Positions 8,567-18,075 are shown, counted from the first letter of the stretch. The stretch: DNA of 64,000 nt from Burkholderiaceae bacterium (GCA_023653055.1 JAMNXR010000014.1:1-64000), one strand, 5' to 3'. Notes: generated by a model not told the origin, from the sequence alone. Program-made: numbers and translations.

Positions 8567-9340
8567 ATGCCGATCCTAAACAACGGTGACTGCAAATTAT
8601 ATTGGCGCGGGGATGGGGATATCCAATTGCCTGCACTCGTGCTGGGCAACTCGCTGGGAACAGACCTGACACTTTGGGATCCAATGCTTGAAGCACTCAT
8701 GCAACATTTCTTTGTTGTACGTTTCGACGCACGCGGTCACGGTGCCTCTGATGCGCCGCTCGGCCCCTACTCAATTGACCAACTCGCCGATGACGCACAA
8801 GCTGTGATAGCCGCAGCGCGTCTATCCAGCTATCACTACTGGGGTATTTCCTTGGGTGGTATGGTCGGAATGGAGCTTGCTGCGCGCAGGCCCACAGGAC
8901 TAAAAAAGCTTATCCTGAGTCATACTGCCGCTGAATTTGATCCGGGCGTCTGGGATCAGCGCATTACAGCATTAAAAACCGGCGGCATGGCGGCTATTAT
9001 TGACGGGGTGATTGGACGTTTCTTTACAGCTGACTTTGTGAAGCAAAACTCAGTCCGGCTCAAGCGCATCCGAAATATCGCACTATCGCAAGCCCCCAAT
9101 GGTTACGCGGCCTGTTGTGGTGCCATTCGGGATATGAACCTTTATCCCCGCCTAGAGCGTATCCAAGTGCCAACACTCGTAGTGGTCGGCGATTTTGACC
9201 TCTCGACACCTCAGGCGCGCGGTCAAGCATTGGTGGATCGCATCGATGATGCTCGGATGATCAACGTGCAAAGTGCACACATCGCACCGCCAGAAATTCC
9301 AACAGAATATCTGGCGGCGGTATTACCTTTTATTTCTTGA
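8567..9340 (+). CDS. pcaD: 3-oxoadipate enol-lactonase (alpha/beta hydrolase)
   Basis: An alpha/beta hydrolase of 257 residues, best matched to PcaD, which hydrolyses beta-ketoadipate enol-lactone to 3-oxoadipate in the protocatechuate/catechol pathway. Seen: oxyanion region NSLGTDL near 29-35, nucleophile elbow WGISLGG with Ser95, acid D211 in GDFDLSTP and His238 in SAHIAP. No other pca genes are nearby, so the assignment rests on family resemblance; a related lactonase or esterase role is possible. The gene ends 11 bases inside the converging cytochrome c' gene. Confidence 0.78.
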   Translation: MPILNNGDCKLYWRGDGDIQLPALVLGNSLGTDLTLWDPMLEALMQHFFVVRFDARGHGASDAPLGPYSIDQLADDAQAVIAAARLSSYHYWGISLGGMVGMELAARRPTGLKKLILSHTAAEFDPGVWDQRITALKTGGMAAIIDGVIGRFFTADFVKQNSVRLKRIRNIALSQAPNGYAACCGAIRDMNLYPRLERIQVPTLVVVGDFDLSTPQARGQALVDRIDDARMINVQSAHIAPPEIPTEYLAAVLPFIS

Positions 9341-9788
9341 CGCGGTACGAGTCGTGACAGGCTTTACAGCTGGCACCCACATCGCCAAAAGCCGCACGCA
9401 GCTTATCTAGATCACCGGCATCCGCAGCAGCAGAAAGCTTGACTACAGCACCTTCAAACTTAGTCTGCGCGGCTTTAAAGCCAGCTGCATCAGACCAGAC
9501 CTCGGGCTTGGCTGAACTATTGCCTTGTGTACCTGAACCGAAGGCGCTCCAGGGCAAGGTGGACAACGTCTGCACTAGCGCCACGTTCGCCTTAATAGCC
9601 ACGGCATCATAAGGAACTTGTCCTTTGAGAGTCGGCTGCATGCGTCCAAATTGCGACGCCAACACCACGAAGGCTGACTGGCGATACTTGATCGCATCCT
9701 CAGGCTTTGCAAACTGAGCACTCGCCGTAGACATCCAAAAGGGCGACAACAATGCACCGGTCACCAAAAGAATAGAAAGTTTTTTCAT
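9330..9788 (-). CDS. cytochrome c' (class II c-type cytochrome)
   Basis: Periplasmic four-helix-bundle cytochrome with the heme-binding site CKACH close to the C-terminus, as in class II cytochromes c. The first 24 or so residues form a signal peptide ending ASA. Start at 9788 is supported by AAAGGAG eight bases upstream; the ORF extends further upstream without one. Cytochromes c' bind NO and other small ligands and may serve in nitrosative protection; that is family knowledge. It converges on pcaD with an 11-bp overlap of coding ends. Confidence 0.92.
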   Translation of the reverse strand: MKKLSILLVTGALLSPFWMSTASAQFAKPEDAIKYRQSAFVVLASQFGRMQPTLKGQVPYDAVAIKANVALVQTLSTLPWSAFGSGTQGNSSAKPEVWSDAAGFKAAQTKFEGAVVKLSAAADAGDLDKLRAAFGDVGASCKACHDSYRVKK

Positions 9789-9817
9789 GCGGGTACTCCT
9801 TTGAGAGTGGTATGTAC

Positions 9818-11197
9818 TCAATATACAGTCTTAGCAAGGTCTTGCGCCAAGCCAATATAGCTGCGCGGCGTCATGGCCAGCATGCGCGCGCGCACGTCAG
9901 AGGGTAAATCCAGACCACTGATGAACTCGCGTAATCCTTGCTCGGTGATGCCTTTGCCACGCGTCAATGCTTTGAGTTGCTCATAAGGCTGAGGCAAGCC
10001 ATAGCGACGCATCACAGTCTGGATCGGCTCCGCAAGCACTTCCCAGCTACTGTCAATATCAGCGTCAATCGCAGCGGCATTGACCTCGAGCTTGCCCAAA
10101 CCACGCAAGCATGCATCGTAGGCCACCAAACAATAACCAAGTGCTACGCCCAAGTTGCGCAACACTGTGGAGTCCGTCAAGTCACGCTGCCAACGAGAAA
10201 TTGGGAGTTTTTCAGATAAGTGACGCAAAACTGCATTGGCCAAGCCAAGATTACCCTCGGCATTCTCAAAGTCGATGGGGTTAACTTTGTGGGGCATCGT
10301 CGAGGAGCCCACCTCACCGTCTTTGAGACGCTGCTTAAAATAACCCAGCGCGATGTAGCCCCAGATATCTCGGTTTAAATCGATCAAAATTGTGTTGGCA
10401 CGTGCAATCGCATCAAACAAACTAGCCATCCAGTCATGCGGTTCGATCTGAATCGTATGCGGGTTTTGTTTAAGACCAAGCTCCTTAAGAACGCCCGCAG
10501 TAAAAGCGGGCCAGTTCAGCTCTGGATAGGCGGATAAGTGCGCGTTGTAATTACCTGTCGCACCGTTCATTTTTGCAAGAGGGACGACAGCCTCAATACT
10601 AGTAATCGCATCGCGTAATCGCGCTGCCACGTTGGCAAACTCTTTACCAAGCGTCGTGGGCGTGGCCGGTTGACCATGCGTACGAGCCAACATCGGTTGT
10701 GCAGCCTGCGAATGCGCCATTTGCTGAAGCGAAGCCAATACCTTTTGCAATTGAGGCACAACGACCTGTTCGCGGGCGCGGCCAAGCATCAGGGCATGTG
10801 AGGTGTTATTGATGTCCTCAGACGTGCAGGCAAAATGGATAAACTCACCTGCTTTCTCAAGCTCAGGCAAACCTGCAACTTTTTCCTTGAGCCAATACTC
10901 GACTGCTTTCACGTCGTGATTGGTTGTACGCTCGATCTGTTTGATCCAGTCTGCATCTGCCTCAGAAAAGTTTGTCACCAGTCCACGTAACAGCTGGGTG
11001 GCCGCCTTAGAAAAAGCTGGAAGTTCTGGCAAACCGGCTTGAGACAACCCAATCAGCCAGGCAATTTCTACTTCAACCCGGTGCGCCATAAAGCCAGCTT
11101 CGGAAAGTAGCGGTCTGAGCGCATCGCATCGAGAAGCATAACGGCCGTCTAAAGGGGAAACAGCGTTTAAAACAGTCAAAGCAGGATTCGTTTGCAT
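9818..11197 (-). CDS. purB: adenylosuccinate lyase
   Basis: PurB catalyses two fumarate-releasing steps in purine synthesis (SAICAR to AICAR, adenylosuccinate to AMP). The fumarase/aspartase superfamily signature SSTMPHKVNPIDFEN is present, as are the RTHGQPATPTT and TSEDINN motifs of this enzyme. About 459 residues from the ATG at 11197, normal for the beta/gamma-proteobacterial form. No clear ribosome site is visible for this ATG or for the upstream TTG at 11215. The upstream 200 bases, shared with the divergent GST gene, are AT-rich and hold the short dyad ATTAGT-AAA-ACTAAT near 11360. Confidence 0.96.
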   Translation of the reverse strand: MQTNPALTVLNAVSPLDGRYASRCDALRPLLSEAGFMAHRVEVEIAWLIGLSQAGLPELPAFSKAATQLLRGLVTNFSEADADWIKQIERTTNHDVKAVEYWLKEKVAGLPELEKAGEFIHFACTSEDINNTSHALMLGRAREQVVVPQLQKVLASLQQMAHSQAAQPMLARTHGQPATPTTLGKEFANVAARLRDAITSIEAVVPLAKMNGATGNYNAHLSAYPELNWPAFTAGVLKELGLKQNPHTIQIEPHDWMASLFDAIARANTILIDLNRDIWGYIALGYFKQRLKDGEVGSSTMPHKVNPIDFENAEGNLGLANAVLRHLSEKLPISRWQRDLTDSTVLRNLGVALGYCLVAYDACLRGLGKLEVNAAAIDADIDSSWEVLAEPIQTVMRRYGLPQPYEQLKALTRGKGITEQGLREFISGLDLPSDVRARMLAMTPRSYIGLAQDLAKTVY

Positions 11198-11403
11198 AGG
11201 AGAGAAAGCTGACAAAAAAACGACAAAATGGATGTGTTTGAGTTTATCACCCTCGTTTCCTGAGCAATAACTCCCTTCCGGGGGTTTCTCGTTGTATGGT
11301 ATTGGACTACTCGTTGTACGCCCTTTGGCACACCTTCGAGTCTATTAAAAATTAATTAGTAAAACTAATACAATCTCAGTACCGTCGTAAAGTCAAAAAA
11401 CAC

Positions 11404-12015
11404 ATGAAACTCATCGCATCACTCACCAGTCCCTATGTCCGTAAAGTCCGTATCGTCATGGCTGAGAAAAAGCTCGACTACCAGATGCAGCTTGAGAATG
11501 TTTGGGCTGCAGACACCGTGATGCAAGAGTTCAACCCCTTAGGTAAAGTGCCTTGCCTTATTATCGAAGATGACAATAGGCTGTTTGATTCCCGGGTAAT
11601 TGCCGAGTATTTGGATACTCTCTCCCCTGTCAGCCAACTCATTCCCAAGACAGGCCGTGAGCGCGCAGCTACAAAGTGCTGGGAAGCGTTGGGCGACGGT
11701 ACGCTTGATGCTGCAATCACCATCGTCAAAGAGTTGCAGCGTCCCACAACGCAACAGAGTCAAGAATGGATTGACCGTCAATACGGCAAAATCCATGCGT
11801 CAATCAAAGCAATGGAAGCGGATCTGGGCACTAAAAATTTCTGCATGGGCGTTAATTTCAGCCTAGCGGATGTTGCAGTCGGATGTGTACTTGGCTATCT
11901 AGATTTTCGTTTTCCTCAGATCGATTGGCGCGTAGAGTCGCCCAATCTTGATCGCCTTTACAGCAAGCTCAGTCAACGTCAGAGCTTTATTGATACCGCA
12001 CCCCCTAAGCAATAA
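11404..12015 (+). CDS. glutathione S-transferase
   Basis: A 203-residue GST: N-terminal thioredoxin-like domain starting [16 protein letters not shown] with the Ser of TSPYVRK as likely catalytic position, the cis-Pro KVPCL motif and the glutathione-binding DSRVIAEYL, then an all-helical C-terminal domain with the [10 protein letters not shown]-capping motif. It lies divergent from purB and converges on mnmA, an arrangement familiar from betaproteobacteria. The substrate is unknown. Coding ends overlap mnmA by 11 bp. Confidence 0.93.
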   Translation: MKLIASLTSPYVRKVRIVMAEKKLDYQMQLENVWAADTVMQEFNPLGKVPCLIIEDDNRLFDSRVIAEYLDTLSPVSQLIPKTGRERAATKCWEALGDGTLDAAITIVKELQRPTTQQSQEWIDRQYGKIHASIKAMEADLGTKNFCMGVNFSLADVAVGCVLGYLDFRFPQIDWRVESPNLDRLYSKLSQRQSFIDTAPPKQ

Positions 12016-13102
12016 TTCCGCCTCCCAGGCACACATCTCCATCGTATAAAACAGCCGACTGACCGGGCGTAACGGCCCATTGTGGCTGTACAAAACTCAA
12101 ACCAAAGCCTTCTATATCTCCCCCGGGCAGTAGCTGACACACGGAATCCTGCTGGCGATACCGTGTCTTTGCAGCAAATTGACCGGCACTAGGGGCTCGA
12201 CCGCTCACCCAACTCACTTGCTCGGCTTTTAGTTGCTCAGAGAGCAACCAAGGATGATCGTGCCCCTCGACGACATAAAGCGTGTTGGTCGCCATATCCT
12301 TGCGAGCTACATACCAAACTGGACCTGTACCGTCTGGGTGCTGATGACCTTTTATACCGCCTATCCCGAGCCCCTTGCGCTGCCCCAAGGTATAGAACGA
12401 CAAACCATGGTGCTCCCCAACTTTTTTACCCGCTTCAGTCAAAATTGGACCTGGTTGCGTTGGCAAGTAACGGTTTAAAAACTCTCTAAATGGTCGCTCA
12501 CCTATAAAGCAAATTCCAGTTGAGTCTTTCTTGGTTGCATTTGGCAAGCCAAGTTCAAGCGCAATACGGCGTACCTCAGTTTTGTTAATTTCACCGAGAG
12601 GAAATAAGGTGTGCGACAACTGTGCTTGGTTGAGTCGGTGCAAGAAATAGCTTTGATCCTTGGTGTGATCAAGGGCTTTGAGTAACTCAAAGCGATCACC
12701 CACATGGCGAACCCTCGCGTAATGGCCTGTGGCAATGTGATCGGCGCCGAGTGACATCGCATGGTCAAGAAAGGCTTTAAATTTGATTTCAGCATTGCAC
12801 AGTACATCCGGATTCGGTGTCCGACCCGCTGAGTACTCTTTTAAAAAATCCGCAAAAACACGGTCTTTGTATTCGGCAGCAAAGTTAACCGCCTCAATAT
12901 CCACACCCACAACATCTGCTACGCTGGCCGCATCTAACCAATCCTGACGGGTCGAACAGTACTCGGAGTCATCGTCATCTTCCCAGTTCTTCATAAACAG
13001 GCCGATGACCTCGTAGCCCTGCTCTTTTAGCAGCCAAGCACTGACCGATGAGTCCACGCCACCAGACATACCCACTACCACACGCTTTTTGGATGTATTC
13101 AT
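12005..13102 (-). CDS. mnmA: tRNA-specific 2-thiouridylase
   Basis: MnmA thiolates U34 of tRNA-Lys, -Glu and -Gln. The PP-loop SGGVDSS begins near residue 13, and the two catalytic cysteines are seen: C102 in NPDVLCN and C198 in STGICFIGE. About 365 residues, normal length. The ATG at 13102 is preferred over an in-frame TTG at 13135, since the shorter form fits the family N-terminus ([11 protein letters not shown]). Converges on the GST gene with overlapping ends. Confidence 0.96.
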   Translation of the reverse strand: MNTSKKRVVVGMSGGVDSSVSAWLLKEQGYEVIGLFMKNWEDDDDSEYCSTRQDWLDAASVADVVGVDIEAVNFAAEYKDRVFADFLKEYSAGRTPNPDVLCNAEIKFKAFLDHAMSLGADHIATGHYARVRHVGDRFELLKALDHTKDQSYFLHRLNQAQLSHTLFPLGEINKTEVRRIALELGLPNATKKDSTGICFIGERPFREFLNRYLPTQPGPILTEAGKKVGEHHGLSFYTLGQRKGLGIGGIKGHQHPDGTGPVWYVARKDMATNTLYVVEGHDHPWLLSEQLKAEQVSWVSGRAPSAGQFAAKTRYRQQDSVCQLLPGGDIEGFGLSFVQPQWAVTPGQSAVLYDGDVCLGGGIIA

Positions 13103-13236
13103 ATCGTTCAAATTGTAGTCGCTCTCTGCCAACAACTCTGGCGTAATCCGCTTAAATTAGAGGAAGATGTCGGGCGCGAACCCCTATACGTGGTGTATAA
13201 ACTAGGGATTAATAATCTTACCTAATGGAGCGCTCG

Positions 13237-14355
13237 ATGCGAATCGGAATTCCGCGCGAGACTCGCGACAGTGAAACTCGTGTAGCCGCGACACCTGAAA
13301 CGGTCAAAAAATACGTTAGTGCAGGGCATGAGGTCATCGTCGAGAAAGATGCCGGCTTAGCTGCCCACTTTAGTGATCAGGCCTACGAACAAGCGGGTGC
13401 CAAGATCGTCGATGCTGCACAAGCATTCGCCTCTGCCTTAATCCTTAAAGTGCGTGCCCCCAGTGAGATCGAGCTGTCTGGCATCACGGCAGGCAGTACC
13501 TTGGTAGGTATGCTTGATCCCTTTGACGAAGCCGGACTCGATGCCATGGCAAAAGCGGGCCTGACCGCCTTCGCCCTCGAGGCTGCACCGCGTACCACAC
13601 GTGCCCAAAGCCTTGACGTCTTGTCTTCGCAGGCCAACTTGGCTGGATACAAAGCGGTTTTGCTTGGCGCACACTATTACGGCCGTATGTTTCCCATGAT
13701 GATGACCGCCGCAGGCACGATCAAAGCTGCGCGTGTCGTCATTCTGGGCACCGGTGTGGCTGGCTTACAAGCCATTGCCACCGCCAAACGTCTCGGCGCG
13801 GTGGTTGAAGCCTCGGATGTCCGCCCCGCTGCCAAAGAGCAAGTCGAGTCGCTGGGTGCAAAATTCATCGATGTGCCGTTTGAAACAGACGAAGAACGTG
13901 AAATTGCCCAGGGTGTCGGGGGCTATGCACGCCCCATGCCCGCGAGCTGGATGCAGCGACAGGCTGTACTGGTCAGTGAGCGCTGCAAACAAGCCGATCT
14001 CGTGATCTCAACAGCACTCATTCCAGGACGCCCTGCTCCAACCTTGATTTCCGCTGAAACTGTCCGCGCGATGAAGCCTGGCTCAGTCATCGTCGATCTC
14101 GCAGTTGAACGCGGCGGTAACTGCCCACTTTCACAAAAAGGCCTCGTTGTTTACGAAAACGGCGTGGCCTTAGTCGGACTCACAAACTTGCCCGGCATGT
14201 TGGCCACGGATGCCTCGGCGCTTTATGCACGCAACGTCTTGGACTTTCTCAAACTCATTATCGACAAAGAAGCCAAACTGGCCATTGCGCGAGATGACGA
14301 CATTGTTGTGGCTTGCCTCGTCTGCGAAGATGGCAAAAATCTAAGGAAAAAATAA
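13237..14355 (+). CDS. pntAA: NAD(P) transhydrogenase subunit alpha part 1
   Basis: NAD(H)-binding domain I of the proton-translocating transhydrogenase, which reduces NADP with NADH using the proton gradient. Seen: the N-terminal GIPRE start, a Rossmann motif in VVILGTGVAGLQA, the mobile-loop region RPAAKEQVESLGA and the EAAPRTTRAQ motif. About 372 residues, typical of the three-gene (split) form. Start at 13237 has GGAG six bases upstream; the ATG at 13225 lies inside that site. First gene of a coupled operon: its TAA overlaps the next ATG by one base. Confidence 0.96.
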   Translation: MRIGIPRETRDSETRVAATPETVKKYVSAGHEVIVEKDAGLAAHFSDQAYEQAGAKIVDAAQAFASALILKVRAPSEIELSGITAGSTLVGMLDPFDEAGLDAMAKAGLTAFALEAAPRTTRAQSLDVLSSQANLAGYKAVLLGAHYYGRMFPMMMTAAGTIKAARVVILGTGVAGLQAIATAKRLGAVVEASDVRPAAKEQVESLGAKFIDVPFETDEEREIAQGVGGYARPMPASWMQRQAVLVSERCKQADLVISTALIPGRPAPTLISAETVRAMKPGSVIVDLAVERGGNCPLSQKGLVVYENGVALVGLTNLPGMLATDASALYARNVLDFLKLIIDKEAKLAIARDDDIVVACLVCEDGKNLRKK

Positions 14356-14696
14356 TGGATGCGATTAGCCCTACTCTCGTCAACCTAATCATTTTTGTAC
14401 TGGCCATCTACGTCGGCTACCACGTGGTCTGGAACGTCACGCCGGCGCTGCATACACCACTCATGGCCGTGACCAATGCGATCTCTGCGATCGTGATTGT
14501 CGGCGCTATGTTGGCTGCGGCACTCACAGAAGGCGGTCTCGCGCGCGGTATGGGTGTCTTTGCCGTCGCACTCGCAGCCGTCAATGTCTTTGGTGGCTTC
14601 TTAGTCACACGTCGGATGCTTGAGATGTTTAAAAAGAAACCACCAAAAGACAAAGCTGAAAAAGAGAAAACAACCAATAGTGGGAGCCATGCATGA
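14355..14696 (+). CDS. pntAB: NAD(P) transhydrogenase subunit alpha part 2 (membrane)
   Basis: Small membrane subunit of the split transhydrogenase, 113 residues with three hydrophobic segments (about 8-28, 36-58, 64-84) and a charged Lys-rich tail. Start is a TAATG overlap with pntAA, with AAGG a few bases upstream; the stop overlaps pntB as ATGA. Together with pntB it forms the proton channel. Family and order make the call secure. Confidence 0.94.
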   Translation: MDAISPTLVNLIIFVLAIYVGYHVVWNVTPALHTPLMAVTNAISAIVIVGAMLAAALTEGGLARGMGVFAVALAAVNVFGGFLVTRRMLEMFKKKPPKDKAEKEKTTNSGSHA

Positions 14697-16141
14697 TTTC
14701 CATTAATGTTGTCACGCTTTTATATCTTGTCGCTTCGGTTTGTTTTATTCAGGCCCTCAAAGGTCTGTCTCACCCCACCACCTCGCGCTTAGGCAATGCG
14801 TTCGGGATGGCTGGCATGGTGATCGCTGTACTCACTACTGCGGCTCTCATCATGAGCCTGTCACGTGAAGCGCAAGCAGGTACGGGTCTGGCCTGGGTGT
14901 TGTTAGGTTTGTTGATCGGTGGCACAGTCGGCACCGTGATGGCCAAACGTGTTGAAATGACCAAAATGCCTGAGCTCGTCGCATTCATGCACAGCATGAT
15001 TGGACTAGCCGCTGTCGCAATCGCCGTTGCCATTGTTGCTGAGCCTCAGGCATTTAGCATCGTTGCAGCCAAGGGCGATCCCATCCCTATTGGTAATCGA
15101 CTTGAACTGTTTATTGGTACGTTCGTAGGTGCGATTACTTTTTCAGGCTCGGTTATCGCCTTTGGAAAGCTCTCAGGCAAGTATAAGTTCCGGCTGTTCC
15201 AGGGTGCACCTGTCGTCTTTGCAGGCCAGCATATGGTCAACCTTGCGCTAGCACTTGCAATGCTTGGCTGCGGCATCTGGTTCATGATGACCCAAGACTG
15301 GACACCGTTTGTCATCATGACCATCATCGCCTTTATCTTGGGTGTGTTGATCATCATCCCAATCGGTGGCGCGGACATGCCTGTTGTCGTGTCGATGCTC
15401 AACAGCTATTCAGGATGGGCTGCAGCAGGTATTGGCTTTTCGCTCAACAACCCAATGCTCATCATTGCGGGCTCGTTAGTGGGCTCCTCTGGTGCGATCT
15501 TGTCCTACATCATGTGCAAGGCCATGAATCGGTCTTTCTTTAATGTGATCCTGGGCGGCTTTGGTGGCGCGACAGATACAGGCCCAGCTGCTGGCTCAGG
15601 CGTTCAACGAAATGTGCGTTCAGGCAGTCCGGATGACGCCGCATTTTTGCTGACCAATGCTGAAACCGTCACGATCGTGCCGGGCTACGGTTTGGCTGTT
15701 GCTCGTGCCCAGCATGCGCTCAAGGAGTTGGCAGAAAAACTCACCGAGCACGGCGTCACCGTGAAATACGCGATTCATCCGGTCGCAGGTCGTATGCCCG
15801 GGCACATGAACGTGCTCCTGGCCGAAGCTGAGGTCCCTTACGATCAAGTGTTCGAAATGGAAGATATCAACAGCGAGTTTGCCCAGACAGACGTTGTGTT
15901 GGTGTTGGGTGCGAATGATGTGGTGAACCCCGCCGCTAAAAATGATCCCAAATCACCCATCGCCGGTATGCCTATCCTTGAGGCTTACAAAGCTAAAACG
16001 ATTATCGTGAACAAACGCTCGATGGCTTCTGGCTACGCAGGACTCGATAACGAACTTTTTTATCTCGACAAAACCATGATGGTGTTTGGCGATGCAAAAA
16101 AAGTCATCGAAGATTTAGTCAAAGCGGTAGAGAATTCGTAA
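14693..16141 (+). CDS. pntB: NAD(P) transhydrogenase subunit beta
   Basis: Beta subunit, 482 residues: about eight or nine membrane segments in the first 290 residues, then the soluble NADP(H)-binding domain III with VPGYGLAVARAQH and the late GANDVVNPAA motif. It completes a pntAA-pntAB-pntB operon whose genes overlap by one and four bases, so the three subunits are translationally coupled. A strong terminator hairpin follows the stop. Confidence 0.97.
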   Translation: MISINVVTLLYLVASVCFIQALKGLSHPTTSRLGNAFGMAGMVIAVLTTAALIMSLSREAQAGTGLAWVLLGLLIGGTVGTVMAKRVEMTKMPELVAFMHSMIGLAAVAIAVAIVAEPQAFSIVAAKGDPIPIGNRLELFIGTFVGAITFSGSVIAFGKLSGKYKFRLFQGAPVVFAGQHMVNLALALAMLGCGIWFMMTQDWTPFVIMTIIAFILGVLIIIPIGGADMPVVVSMLNSYSGWAAAGIGFSLNNPMLIIAGSLVGSSGAILSYIMCKAMNRSFFNVILGGFGGATDTGPAAGSGVQRNVRSGSPDDAAFLLTNAETVTIVPGYGLAVARAQHALKELAEKLTEHGVTVKYAIHPVAGRMPGHMNVLLAEAEVPYDQVFEMEDINSEFAQTDVVLVLGANDVVNPAAKNDPKSPIAGMPILEAYKAKTIIVNKRSMASGYAGLDNELFYLDKTMMVFGDAKKVIEDLVKAVENS

Positions 16142-16166
16142 AAACCGCGTAATGAAAACTGAATGA

Positions 16167-16208
16167 AAACTAAAACCGTGACGGTTTCAATCGTCACGGT
16201 TTTAGTTT
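16167..16208. terminator. bidirectional rho-independent terminator
   Basis: A perfect 17-bp inverted repeat: arm 16167-16183 (AAACTAAAACCGTGACG) pairs with 16192-16208, loop of 8 bases. It has A-runs on the left and T-runs on the right, so it should stop pntB transcripts and those of the converging small gene, whose stop codon lies in the right arm. Confidence 0.9.
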
Positions 16209-16423
16209 GTATAGCGCAGCACATATACGGCGGCTGCAAAGAGTGACGGCAAGAGCCCCACTAGTAATGCCACAATACGCCACGTTAATTTAGTCATTTC
16301 GCTGTGCAGGGTCGCTTCAACTCTGCCGATAGAGGCATTCATACGTGTTTCAAGACAAGCCAAATCTTCCCTCGTTGCGAGGGTCGAGATAATAGCTTCG
16401 AGTCGTGCAAATCTGATTTCCAT
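16202..16423 (-). CDS. small membrane protein with coiled-coil head, unknown function
   Basis: A 73-residue protein: a charged heptad-like N-terminal part (LATREDLACLETRMNASI) followed by one membrane helix at about 48-69. Proteins with a TREDL-x-x-LE coiled coil and a terminal helix are common small hypothetical or phage-related proteins in proteobacteria; I do not recognise a function. The ribosome site is weak. It converges on pntB and shares its terminator, and the accessory patch begins just beyond its start. Confidence 0.55.
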   Translation of the reverse strand: MEIRFARLEAIISTLATREDLACLETRMNASIGRVEATLHSEMTKLTWRIVALLVGLLPSLFAAAVYVLRYTN

Positions 16424-16562
16424 AGTGAAATTTTAGCTTCTGGCCAGACTAAATTTCAATGCGGAGGTCGTGTATTTTTTGTAACTTTTTGTGTGCTCTG
16501 TCGCGGCATTAAACACACCCGCACAAGCGGTCATGTTCAAACGGTAACCGAAAAAATTAATG

Positions 16563-16658
16563 ATTGATAAATACAAAAAGGGTTAGCTTCTTGTGAAAGC
16601 TAACCCCGTGATATTGCTGATCGGAACAGAGGAATTGAAACCTTCGACCCCTTGCACT
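16563..16658. repeat. left copy of the tRNA-Pro-end direct repeat
   Basis: Nearly identical to 17505-17600, at a constant offset of 942 bases. The first 45 bases (ATTGATAAATACAAAAA onward, including the terminator hairpin) differ at one position; the following 50 bases, corresponding to the 3' half of tRNA-Pro, carry scattered changes. Bases 16424-16562 hold nothing I can support. Confidence 0.85.
16580..16606 (-). terminator. terminator hairpin, left copy
   Basis: Stem of 10 bp (GGGTTAGCTT/AAGCTAACCC) with a 7-base loop, followed on the minus strand by CTTTTTG. It is a copy of the hairpin that follows the intact tRNA-Pro and would end minus-strand transcripts of the small secreted protein gene. 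Confidence 0.75.
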
Positions 16659-16687
16659 CCATAAAGTTTGTCAGGCGCTGAACACCC
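16618..16687 (-). pseudogene. decayed tRNA-Pro copy
   Basis: The minus-strand sequence aligns with the intact tRNA-Pro at 17560-17636. The T-arm and the anticodon 3' arm are recognisable (GGGGTCGAAGGTTTC), but the CCA is mutated, the T loop has changed, the anticodon-loop region has point changes and several bases are missing from the D-arm side. It cannot fold as a functional tRNA. Confidence 0.75.
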
Positions 16688-16837
16688 ATGTAATTGCAGA
16701 AATCCTAGCCTTCACAGAGAAACGGGGGATCTCAGCACGGTTATAACAAGAAACTATATTGCAATGATTTGAGTAATTTACTCTTAGGATTTAAAGCTAC
16801 TTATTTATCAAGCGAGTTGGTCGCTTTTTAAATGACA

Positions 16838-17164
16838 TTAATTACATTCTTTTCCAGTATCAAGCCACCTTCCACCTTTTAGTTGCATACAAAAAAGGTT
16901 CATACCTCCACCTACCATAAACTGGATTTTTTCATTTCTTTGCACAGCACTCATAACTCCACCGGCAGCTGGTGCAGACCAGTAAATTGCAAAGCTGTGC
17001 TGTTCATCAACAGTACATGTCTTTAGGGTTCCAGTCCATTTGTGTCCAGCATATGTAGCCATCTGCGATAAGAGATCAAACTCGCCTTTAACACAGGGCC
17101 GTTTTCCGGCCAATGCTTGCTGTGATAACAAAAAAGAAGCAATTACAAATATTAATTTAATCAT
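16838..17164 (-). CDS. small secreted protein with four cysteines, unknown family
   Basis: A 108-residue protein with a clear signal peptide (KLIFVIASFLLSQQ, cleavage after ALA near 19). The mature part has four cysteines (24, 50, 92, 107), enough for two disulfides, and a Gly-rich VGGGMN segment. I do not recognise the family. Codon use and flanks are AT-rich compared with the neighbours, and the gene lies between two tRNA-Pro copies, so it looks acquired. The ATG at 17164 is followed by Ile-Lys-Leu, a typical signal-peptide start. A periplasmic inhibitor or ligand-binding role is possible but unsupported. Confidence 0.7.
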   Translation of the reverse strand: MIKLIFVIASFLLSQQALAGKRPCVKGEFDLLSQMATYAGHKWTGTLKTCTVDEQHSFAIYWSAPAAGGVMSAVQRNEKIQFMVGGGMNLFCMQLKGGRWLDTGKECN

Positions 17165-17403
17165 TTAGCACCATTCGATATGGTTAGTATTTCTACAATT
17201 ATTATTATATCGAATATTTTTTCGTCAAATAAAACTTACTTTCTAGTTCTACATCTAAGAACTGAAGATGCGCCTGACGTATTAAAGACGGTATGAACAT
17301 TTGAGATATTTCAACACTTCTTTCAAATTGATAAAGGAAACTTACACCCATCGCTCTGAGTGCTTTACCAATGAAATGTCTGGCAATTGATGCGTGTCAA
17401 TTC

Positions 17404-17505
17404 AATGGGTTTACATCACCTTACTTGTCGCATCTCTGGCGAAAGCAGGTTATGGGCCACAGTGATAGAGAACGTGTATTGAATATGCATGAACAAATAT
17501 ACTAA
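17404..17505 (+). pseudogene. possible remnant of a tyrosine-integrase C-terminus
   Basis: In one frame the sequence before the TAA at 17503 encodes QVMGHSDRERVLNMHEQIY, which resembles the end of tyrosine recombinases (LGHS ... ERVYAH). A second frame just upstream (17421-17450) encodes TLLVASLAKAG, like the segment that normally precedes it, so a frameshift and short deletion would be needed. No HxxR motif is seen and the nucleophile Tyr is not conserved. It ends exactly at the right-hand direct repeat. The rest of 17165-17403 is AT-rich and holds nothing else I can support. Confidence 0.3.
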
Positions 17506-17522
17506 TTGATAAATACAAAAAA

Positions 17523-17547
17523 GGTTAGCTTCTTGTGAAAGCTAACC
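17523..17547 (-). terminator. terminator of tRNA-Pro
   Basis: Nine-bp stem GGTTAGCTT/AAGCTAACC with a 7-base loop, followed on the minus strand by TTTTTTGT. It lies 12 bases past the encoded CCA of tRNA-Pro. Confidence 0.85.
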
Positions 17548-17559
17548 CTTTGATATAAC

Positions 17560-17638
<79 letters not shown>

Positions 17639-17644
17639 GGAAAA

Positions 17645-18034
17645 TTATAACAGAGTCGGTGCAACGCTCGATAACAAGTCTTTGATGCCCAGCAATTCTG
17701 TGCGTAATGCATTGAGCTCAAGAGCCGTCAAACGCACCGCTGCGTCAGGATCTTGAGGTGTTTCACGCCCCTCACTCAAACGATTGCGCGCACCACTGAT
17801 GGTGAAACCTTGTTCGTACAACAGCTCGCGGATTTTACGAATCAACAACACCTCATGGTGCTGGTAATAGCGGCGATTACCGCGACGTTTGACCGGCTTG
17901 AGTTGTGTGAACTCTTGCTCCCAATAGCGCAACACGTGCGGCTTCACACCGCACAGATCACTCACCTCACCAATGGTGAAGTAACGCTTTGCGGGAATGG
18001 GGGGAAGCACAACGGACTTATCAGTAATAGTCAT
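17645..18034 (-). CDS. MerR-family regulator downstream of ihfA
   Basis: A 129-residue MerR-type protein: winged helix-turn-helix [21 protein letters not shown] near 19-40, followed by [13 protein letters not shown] and a short helical tail. It has no metal-binding cysteine array. The gene order pheT-ihfA-merR is conserved in betaproteobacteria; its target is not established. It follows ihfA by 41 bases and probably shares its transcript. Confidence 0.92.
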   Translation of the reverse strand: MTITDKSVVLPPIPAKRYFTIGEVSDLCGVKPHVLRYWEQEFTQLKPVKRRGNRRYYQHHEVLLIRKIRELLYEQGFTISGARNRLSEGRETPQDPDAAVRLTALELNALRTELLGIKDLLSSVAPTLL

Positions 18035-18075
18035 AACCCAGCCGAATTGCTAAATACAATTGCACCAGTGTATCG

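Noticed and set aside
16304-16567. Plus-strand ORF of 87 codons opposite the small membrane protein
   Set aside because: It crosses the terminator-proximal gene on the other strand, has no recognisable content or ribosome site.
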